A DNA stretch of 19,257 bases from CAYPHA01 sp964410215. GTDB lineage: Bacteria > Calditrichota > Calditrichia > Calditrichales > CAYPHA01. Position 1 is the first letter of the stretch, and each line of letters opens with the position of its first letter. This document shows, one piece after another, positions 14,047 through 19,257 of this stretch. Both the position numbers and the translations under genes were made by a program. The notes beneath the pieces were generated by a model. It made no database searches, was not told the DNA's origin, and saw nothing but the letters and a program-made list of their open reading frames with translations. The stretch lies in the NCBI GenBank assembly GCA_964410215.1, contig CAYPHA010000080.1, positions 1 to 19,257 on the forward strand. The letters run 5' to 3'.

Positions 14047-17000
14047 TTATAATTTAAATGTCAGGTTAATCCCAAAAAATAATTGCCGCGGATTCAGGAA
14101 ATTAAAAGACGTTTCATTGGGCATATCAATATACGCCTTATCTTCCAGAATCTTATCCAGGCGGGACTTGCTGACCTCTGTCCAGGCTGTCCCGTCATAC
14201 TGCATGTACCGTCCGCTGGCGGACTCATAATAAAAGGCCCGTGTATTCGGATTTTGAAGCGCACTTATATCACCCACCTGTTCAATCGGCTGAAATTCAA
14301 CACCCGTTTTCCTGTAATCACCATATTTATCATCACCGACAATATTATTATACGCATTACTTCTGGGTAAATGGAGGGAATCCCAGTAATCATCATAGTC
14401 ATGCGCATCCATAAAACCGGCCAGTGACAGTTTCTTTGTATTAAACACGTTATTGACATCCATGATAAAAGTGACCGCAATGTTATTGAAATCGATTTCT
14501 TTTGTCATTCTGAGGTCCACATTATGCCAATCTCTTGATTTCACATTCTGAAACACGCCTGAGATTTTATTCGTGTTCCGCGTGGCTCTCCATCCGGTCC
14601 TCCAGTCCCCTATCACCGACAGATTCCAGTCTTCAAAAACGGCGAAGCCCATCGGTTTCGGTCCGAAATCATCCGGGGTTGTAAACGTTAGGGCGGCATT
14701 AGCCCAGGGTTGAGGTATGGGTTTATTCTGTGCAAAATTCCCCGTATTGTTTTCAAAATCCCTCTGGTCCGATGGATTCTGATAGGCAACATCGGTACCA
14801 AACCGTCCGGACGATTTCACCTGGTAGGAATAGGTGGCAAATCCTCTCCACCAGGTTCCCCTGCTCTTTTTTACAGTCAATTCAAAACCACGGATATCCT
14901 CATAGCTGTTGGAATTGGCGGCTCGGTAGTTAACGCTGGCATCCGCGCTAACATATTGTGTTGTGGCTATCTGATCGGTGATATCGTGGTAGAAACCGGC
15001 CAGTTGAATCAGTAACGATCCGAACAAAACATGGTCATAACCCAGCTCGTAGGAGATTGTTTTAGCCAGTTCCAGGTTGGGGTCACCAAACCGTTTGACT
15101 TCACTCAGTGTGCCGCGTGATAACTGCAGAAGCAGTTCATAACTGGGCAATTGTTTGAAATGACCGTAATTAAAGAACAGTTTCGAATTCTCCGTAATCG
15201 GATGCGATATACCCAGACGGGGGCTGAATGATATCTGGGCCTTCGAATCTTTTTCCTCGTATTCCACTTCCTCGGTATACCCCGCACCAAAATAACTGCG
15301 TGCATAGGGGTTAAGATCGGGCCAGTCGGTCATGGAGTTGCTGTAATCCAAGCGCAGTCCGACATTGGCAATCCATCCTTCAAATTCAATCTTATCCTGT
15401 ACGTAGAATGCCGCCCGGATGGGTGTATATTTTTCATCCACATAAATATTGGTGCTCGGAAAATTAGGATTATGCGAACCAAAATTCAGATCCAGATTAT
15501 TATATACAAATTCCACTCCCGTTTTAACCTGATTATTATAATTGATCTGGCTGATCAGATCCCATTTCAGTGCTACTGAATAGGTTTTGGTTTTGTCACG
15601 TGCTGTACTGTTGGAAAACCCAGCCCCGTCACCAATAGAGCTGCCCAGGTTTTCTCCGTAACCGATCGGTGCGGGATTAACATAATAACCGGGAAACAGC
15701 TGATAGAGATCCGAATCATCCCGGTCTGCTGTCGGTCTGGTAAAATAGTCTCTCTGGAAAAAATCCAGGTTTATATCATAATAGGTCCTGGTGGATAATA
15801 CGTGTGTTAATTTACCCGAAAGGCCAAAATGATTCACATCGGCAAGGGACCAGTAAGCATCGGAAAAGATAAAACTCTTACGACCTGCATTCATCAGCAA
15901 TTGATTGACAATCTGTGATGGTGTCCGGACATAGTGCGTGCTGTTCTGCAACCCGTTGGTTCCCTCCAGGGGGGCCTGCTGCGGACCGTTTATGGCTATA
16001 TTGTAACTGTTACCGCGGATAGCTGACAGAGATAATTTCACCTTATCGTTTACATTGGAAGTCAGTTTCAGCGTGAAATTATTGTCCAGATAATCATCCC
16101 GGGTAAGGGGAATCAGGAGCATCTCCCGCGTTCTTTTATACGTCGTATAGAAACGCAGATCACCCAATGCTTCTCCAAAATACGGTACCGGGCCTCCGAA
16201 ACCAAAATCAACATCATAATCATAGGCCTCTGTCACGGGTCGTTTACGATGGCGCCATTCGAACTCCCGCTGGGCTGCTGCCGGTGAAAGATCGTTAGAG
16301 GGGTCATCATCTTCCATCAGCTGCCTGGATAGTTCATTCCACCCGTCAAATACCGGATATTGCCTCTGTTCATACTGGTCCCATGTTCCGTTTTTCGTGC
16401 CGACAAAGGCAACGTCGGGATCAAGGTAAGGCCTGAGCCAAACTGAATTCGGATGAAACGGAGATATGCCGAAATGCTTTGGCGCATACGGACTGGCCCG
16501 GAACGTGATGGCACCTTCCCACTGGTCCCGCCGCCCTTCTTTGGTCACGACATTCAATATGCCGGACCGGACCTGCCCGTATTCTGCGTTAAATCCGCCG
16601 CGTTCGAGAGAAATCTCTTCAATTCCGCTCAGGGCGATATTCGTAATCGGCTGATTGTTCCGTGGATCACGCATGGAAAATCCATCGAGAAGAAACAGGG
16701 CTTCATCCGCACTGCCGCCTCTGATGACTAAACCCTCTTCTACACCCGCCTGCATCTGGACCACCTCTGCCACCGAAACCTGTGGTAAAATTTCCATCTC
16801 ATCGGATGAGATGGAAGTCCGGCTGGCCGAGACATCCGCTTTTATGATTTCCCGTTCCGCCACGATAACAATCGTCTCTGTACCGATGGTTTCACTTTGT
16901 AGGCTGACATCCATCCGGGTTGTCTGATCACTGATGACCCTGACTTCGGTAATGCGTACTAATTCGTAACCGACCATACTGATTTCTACGGTTTTCACCC

Positions 17001-17220
17001 CCGGTTGAACATTGAGGATATTGTAATGGCCGTTTTCGTCTGTAGCCGCTCCCAGGGGTTCTCCAATCAAATAGACATTAACACCCGCCAGGGGCTCCCC
17101 TGTTTCCTTATCGGTGATGGTTCCGGCAATTTTTCCCGTCGTGCCGGCCTGCACAAAGAACGGGAACAGGTATAAAATGAAAAGTATGATAAATTGTTTT
17201 GTAAAATTGCCCTTAAGCAT
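14047..17220 (-). CDS. TonB-dependent receptor with N-terminal carboxypeptidase-regulatory-like domain
   Basis: 1057 residues from ATG 17220. Signal peptide 1-25 (FFVQA-G). Residues 29-107 are a carboxypeptidase D regulatory-like fold (GKIAGTITDKETGEPLAGVNVYL...VGYELV), as in SusC-type receptors. A TonB-box-like ETIVIVAE lies at 115-122. The plug domain (about 135-230) contains VIRGGSADEALFLLDG and RSGILNVVTKEG. The remaining 820 or so residues are the 22-strand-type barrel, ending NFLNPRQLFFGINLTFKL. The start is moved from ATG 17235 to the sixth codon because a strong GGAGG sits 8 bases before ATG 17220. It would import a large substrate across the outer membrane using TonB/ExbBD energy. 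A GH31 gene upstream suggests an oligosaccharide, but the ligand is not proven. First gene of a four-gene operon; no SusD homologue follows. Confidence 0.92.
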   Translation of the reverse strand: MLKGNFTKQFIILFILYLFPFFVQAGTTGKIAGTITDKETGEPLAGVNVYLIGEPLGAATDENGHYNILNVQPGVKTVEISMVGYELVRITEVRVISDQTTRMDVSLQSETIGTETIVIVAEREIIKADVSASRTSISSDEMEILPQVSVAEVVQMQAGVEEGLVIRGGSADEALFLLDGFSMRDPRNNQPITNIALSGIEEISLERGGFNAEYGQVRSGILNVVTKEGRRDQWEGAITFRASPYAPKHFGISPFHPNSVWLRPYLDPDVAFVGTKNGTWDQYEQRQYPVFDGWNELSRQLMEDDDPSNDLSPAAAQREFEWRHRKRPVTEAYDYDVDFGFGGPVPYFGEALGDLRFYTTYKRTREMLLIPLTRDDYLDNNFTLKLTSNVNDKVKLSLSAIRGNSYNIAINGPQQAPLEGTNGLQNSTHYVRTPSQIVNQLLMNAGRKSFIFSDAYWSLADVNHFGLSGKLTHVLSTRTYYDINLDFFQRDYFTRPTADRDDSDLYQLFPGYYVNPAPIGYGENLGSSIGDGAGFSNSTARDKTKTYSVALKWDLISQINYNNQVKTGVEFVYNNLDLNFGSHNPNFPSTNIYVDEKYTPIRAAFYVQDKIEFEGWIANVGLRLDYSNSMTDWPDLNPYARSYFGAGYTEEVEYEEKDSKAQISFSPRLGISHPITENSKLFFNYGHFKQLPSYELLLQLSRGTLSEVKRFGDPNLELAKTISYELGYDHVLFGSLLIQLAGFYHDITDQIATTQYVSADASVNYRAANSNSYEDIRGFELTVKKSRGTWWRGFATYSYQVKSSGRFGTDVAYQNPSDQRDFENNTGNFAQNKPIPQPWANAALTFTTPDDFGPKPMGFAVFEDWNLSVIGDWRTGWRATRNTNKISGVFQNVKSRDWHNVDLRMTKEIDFNNIAVTFIMDVNNVFNTKKLSLAGFMDAHDYDDYWDSLHLPRSNAYNNIVGDDKYGDYRKTGVEFQPIEQVGDISALQNPNTRAFYYESASGRYMQYDGTAWTEVSKSRLDKILEDKAYIDMPNETSFNFLNPRQLFFGINLTFKL

Positions 17221-17228
17221 GTAAAATG

Positions 17229-17233
17229 CCTCC
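17229..17233 (-). promoter_or_regulatory. Shine-Dalgarno deciding the TonB-receptor start
   Basis: GGAGG on the minus strand, 8 bases before ATG 17220. It overlaps the codons of the longer frame, making ATG 17235 unlikely. Confidence 0.65.
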
Positions 17234-17259
17234 ATAATAGACCAAAAGATGCATTAAAT

Positions 17260-17287
17260 ATTCTAAAAAAAGTAATGGATTCAGCAA
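17260..17287 (-). promoter_or_regulatory. Candidate promoter of the TonB-receptor operon
   Basis: TTGCTG (17287-17282) and TAGAAT (17265-17260) are 16 bases apart, 40 bases before ATG 17220. The position between the GH31 stop and the receptor gene is appropriate for an operon promoter. Confidence 0.4.
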
Positions 17288-17288
17288 C

Positions 17289-17322
17289 CTGATTGACTGA
17301 TAAATATCAACAGTTCAATCAG
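17289..17322. repeat. Inverted repeat just upstream of the receptor promoter
   Basis: CTGATTGA (17289-17296) and TCAATCAG (17315-17322) are perfect 8-bp arms, extended by CTG/CAG with one unpaired T at 17314. A second dyad, TGATA-TT-TATCA, is nested between them on the minus strand (17308-17297). It abuts the -35 of the candidate promoter. It may be an operator for a glycan-responsive regulator. The GC-poor stem and the distance to the T run argue against an intrinsic terminator of the GH31 gene. Confidence 0.45.
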
Positions 17323-17445
17323 TAAAACCCTAAAGACACAATACGTTTTTCATAATAAACTTAAAAAAATCCTCATGCAACCAAATTGATAAATAATTCC
17401 CCAATGATAATCGTTTGTAAGATTTGACAGAGATCTGTTAACCTG

Positions 17446-19257
17446 CTATTCCGACATAAATTTTGTCACACTGACCGGTCCGTACAAGGCATCTGCATTA
17501 TCTTTCAGAACAGTTTCGAGAACAACGGCTTCCCCGGATTCATTCTTACGTATCGCAATGCGCCGTATACGATATTTATCCTTCTGGTAATCATAAGAAA
17601 CACCGTCATCTTCATACAGATCGAAATATCCATGATCCGTTCCATAAAGACGCATTTCGAGCGCATGTCCCTGTGCATCAGCTGCCTGATTTACAGCCCC
17701 GGTCAACATCGGTATCAGGGCGCCTTCCCTGACAAAAAGCGGTATACGATCATTCAATGCCTCTGCCGTGACATGAATCGTTGTATCGTTGCCGACGAAT
17801 TTACCGTTATAGAAATCATACCAGTTTCCGGAAGGTATTTGCACCTCGCGCTCCAGGGCATATTTTTCATAGAACGGTGCAACCATAATGGAGGGCCCGA
17901 ACATGAACTGATCACTTCTTTCAACCCGTTTTTCACGGGCATAAGGATTTTCTTCGCCATGCAGTTTTCCTGCAATGACAGCTTCGTTCAGACTGTTTCC
18001 TTCTTCCAGAATCATTGCCCTGACGGGCGGAATACCCTTCCTGTAATAATCCGCAAACGCCGTGTACAGATAAGGCAGGAGGCTCATGCGTAATTTGATC
18101 ACTTCCCTTACAGGATCAGTCACCTCTTCATAGGACCAGGGTTTCTTGCCTGAAAACCAGGCATTCAGTTTTGCCATCGGTGAGAAACAGACTGTCTGAA
18201 ACCGATTCAGCCATTCACGGTCTGTCTTTGCATCCCGGATCTCCGGCGTCCAGAGAATTCCGCCTAAACTGGCAGTGGATATCCCGGTAATATATTGCGC
18301 GTGATCATACGCATCGCTATAGATTACAAATGGATGCGCCGAGGCCGCTCCATTACTGGCCCTGACCAGCCCGAATGTTCTGATATTCCGTTTCTTAAAC
18401 AACTCCGTATACAACAATTCCTGCATAATAAGTCCATACGACTGACGCATGATTTCTGCGGATGTACCGGACGGAAAAGTCGCATGGTCGGGCCACAACC
18501 AGATATCATAGCCGTCTACTTCATCGATTTTGTATCCACTGACGCCGATACCAATGTGATCCTGATAATGCTGGTCCGCAATGATCTGACGGGCTTCAGG
18601 CAAAGTATAGTCCGGTACGATACCAAGCCACACCATATGCGATCCCGATAAGGGATACATTTTCTCGTAGATACGGCTTTCAGGCGAAATAAAGGGATTC
18701 TGCCAGAGATTTACCCGTATATCTTTTTTCAAAAGACCCTGTACGAAACCGGCCGGATCGGGAAACCGTTTTTTCTGCCACTCGAAAGTGCATGGGTATG
18801 ATTTTGTCTGCCAGCCCGGTTCAAGACCGATCACATTGAGCGGAAAGTCTCTCTTTTCGAACTGCAGAACTTCTTCCTCTACCTGCCCGGCATCGACGGT
18901 TGCATGAACACGATGCCAGAAACCCAGTCCCCACAGCGGCGGTAAAACGCCTCCGCCGCAGTATAAATTATAACGGGCCACCACATCAAGCATGGAAGTA
19001 CCGGAGAAGACGATTACCTCTAAACCGTTGCCCTGTATATACATTTCAACCGCGTCAGCCAGGGGAACTGGATCCCAGGGGCCGGGTTGTTCCTCATCCG
19101 GCAATGGATTTCTGTCAACCGGAGGCGGATTATTGGGAGAGTCCTTGCGGTTACCTACCTGGACATACGCTTTTAAAAAACGGGCCGTGTTAATAAAAAC
19201 CCCGTACCCTTTACTGGAAATGTAAAACGGAACAGGCGCATGCGTGCGGCCGCCGCC
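17446..19257 (-). CDS. GH31 alpha-glycosidase, N-terminus outside the window
   Basis: 603 codons are visible and the frame is open to the window edge; no real start is present (TTG at 19104 is internal). The visible part opens with GRTHAPVPFYISSKGYGVFIN, a hallmark of the GH31 N-terminal beta domain. The barrel carries GLEPGWQTKSY (visible 144-154), NLWQNPFISPE and GYKIDEVDG, with the expected nucleophile at D245 (KID). The acid/base candidate is D315 in VIYSDAYDHAQYITG. The C-terminal beta domains (RIPLFVREGALIPM, then a DUF5110-like region YFDLYEDDGVSYDYQKDKYR) end at the stop. GH31 enzymes are retaining alpha-glucosidases, alpha-xylosidases and relatives. The subfamily and substrate cannot be told from sequence alone, and secretion cannot be judged without the N-terminus. 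It precedes the TonB-receptor operon on the same strand by 225 bases. Confidence 0.92.
   Translation of the reverse strand, partial: GGGRTHAPVPFYISSKGYGVFINTARFLKAYVQVGNRKDSPNNPPPVDRNPLPDEEQPGPWDPVPLADAVEMYIQGNGLEVIVFSGTSMLDVVARYNLYCGGGVLPPLWGLGFWHRVHATVDAGQVEEEVLQFEKRDFPLNVIGLEPGWQTKSYPCTFEWQKKRFPDPAGFVQGLLKKDIRVNLWQNPFISPESRIYEKMYPLSGSHMVWLGIVPDYTLPEARQIIADQHYQDHIGIGVSGYKIDEVDGYDIWLWPDHATFPSGTSAEIMRQSYGLIMQELLYTELFKKRNIRTFGLVRASNGAASAHPFVIYSDAYDHAQYITGISTASLGGILWTPEIRDAKTDREWLNRFQTVCFSPMAKLNAWFSGKKPWSYEEVTDPVREVIKLRMSLLPYLYTAFADYYRKGIPPVRAMILEEGNSLNEAVIAGKLHGEENPYAREKRVERSDQFMFGPSIMVAPFYEKYALEREVQIPSGNWYDFYNGKFVGNDTTIHVTAEALNDRIPLFVREGALIPMLTGAVNQAADAQGHALEMRLYGTDHGYFDLYEDDGVSYDYQKDKYRIRRIAIRKNESGEAVVLETVLKDNADALYGPVSVTKFMSE

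Noticed and set aside
1..19257. CRISPR arrays, insertion sequences, tRNA or rRNA genes
   Set aside because: No regularly spaced long repeats, transposase-like frames, terminal inverted repeats or recognisable structured RNA genes were seen on either strand.

Overview
The window looks like a piece of chromosome from a Gram-negative, environmental member of the FCB assemblage (Bacteroidota/Calditrichota/KSB1/Marinimicrobia-like). The reasons are a TonB-dependent receptor with an N-terminal carboxypeptidase-regulatory-like domain, a PorV/PorQ-family outer-membrane protein, a secreted protein with a C-terminal sorting-like domain, and lipoprotein and signal-peptide architecture typical of that group. 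The phylum is an inference from family content only; there is no rRNA or marker gene.

Left part (1-3.9 kb, all minus strand): a decayed GH20 beta-N-acetylhexosaminidase gene that lost its catalytic segment and most of its C-terminus; a complete yifB/comM-type AAA ATPase gene; and a compact Phd-type antitoxin/VapC PIN toxin pair with a 4-base ATGA overlap and a recognisable promoter. A 382-base gene-free, AT-rich stretch (3853-4234) then separates the minus-strand block from a plus-strand block. It holds a hairpin and two sets of repeats that look regulatory.

Middle part (4235-9519, plus strand): three closely spaced genes, all with non-ATG starts (TTG, TTG, GTG). They encode (1) an 11-helix membrane protein joining a periplasmic CuA-like cupredoxin domain to a NapH/NosR/CcoG-like polyferredoxin core, (2) a membrane-anchored propeller protein with seven Asp-rich FG-GAP/VCBS motifs, and (3) a membrane-anchored TPR protein. 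All three appear to place their soluble modules outside the cytoplasmic membrane. I do not recognise this combination as a named system. It is the best candidate here for an undescribed function, probably an electron-transfer or metalloprotein-maturation complex at the membrane.

Right part (9.5-19.3 kb, minus strand): a partial GH31 alpha-glycosidase at the window edge. It is followed, after a 225-base gap with a promoter-like sequence and an inverted repeat, by a four-gene operon: TonB-dependent receptor, secreted FN3 protein with a FlgD/T9SS-like C-terminus, PorV/PorQ-like outer-membrane protein, and IPT/TIG-propeller lipoprotein. The spacings (31-37 bases) and good Shine-Dalgarno sites support co-transcription. 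With GH31 next to it, the locus reads as a glycan-acquisition island with no SusD in view. The minus-strand operon and the plus-strand operon converge at about 9.52-9.59 kb.
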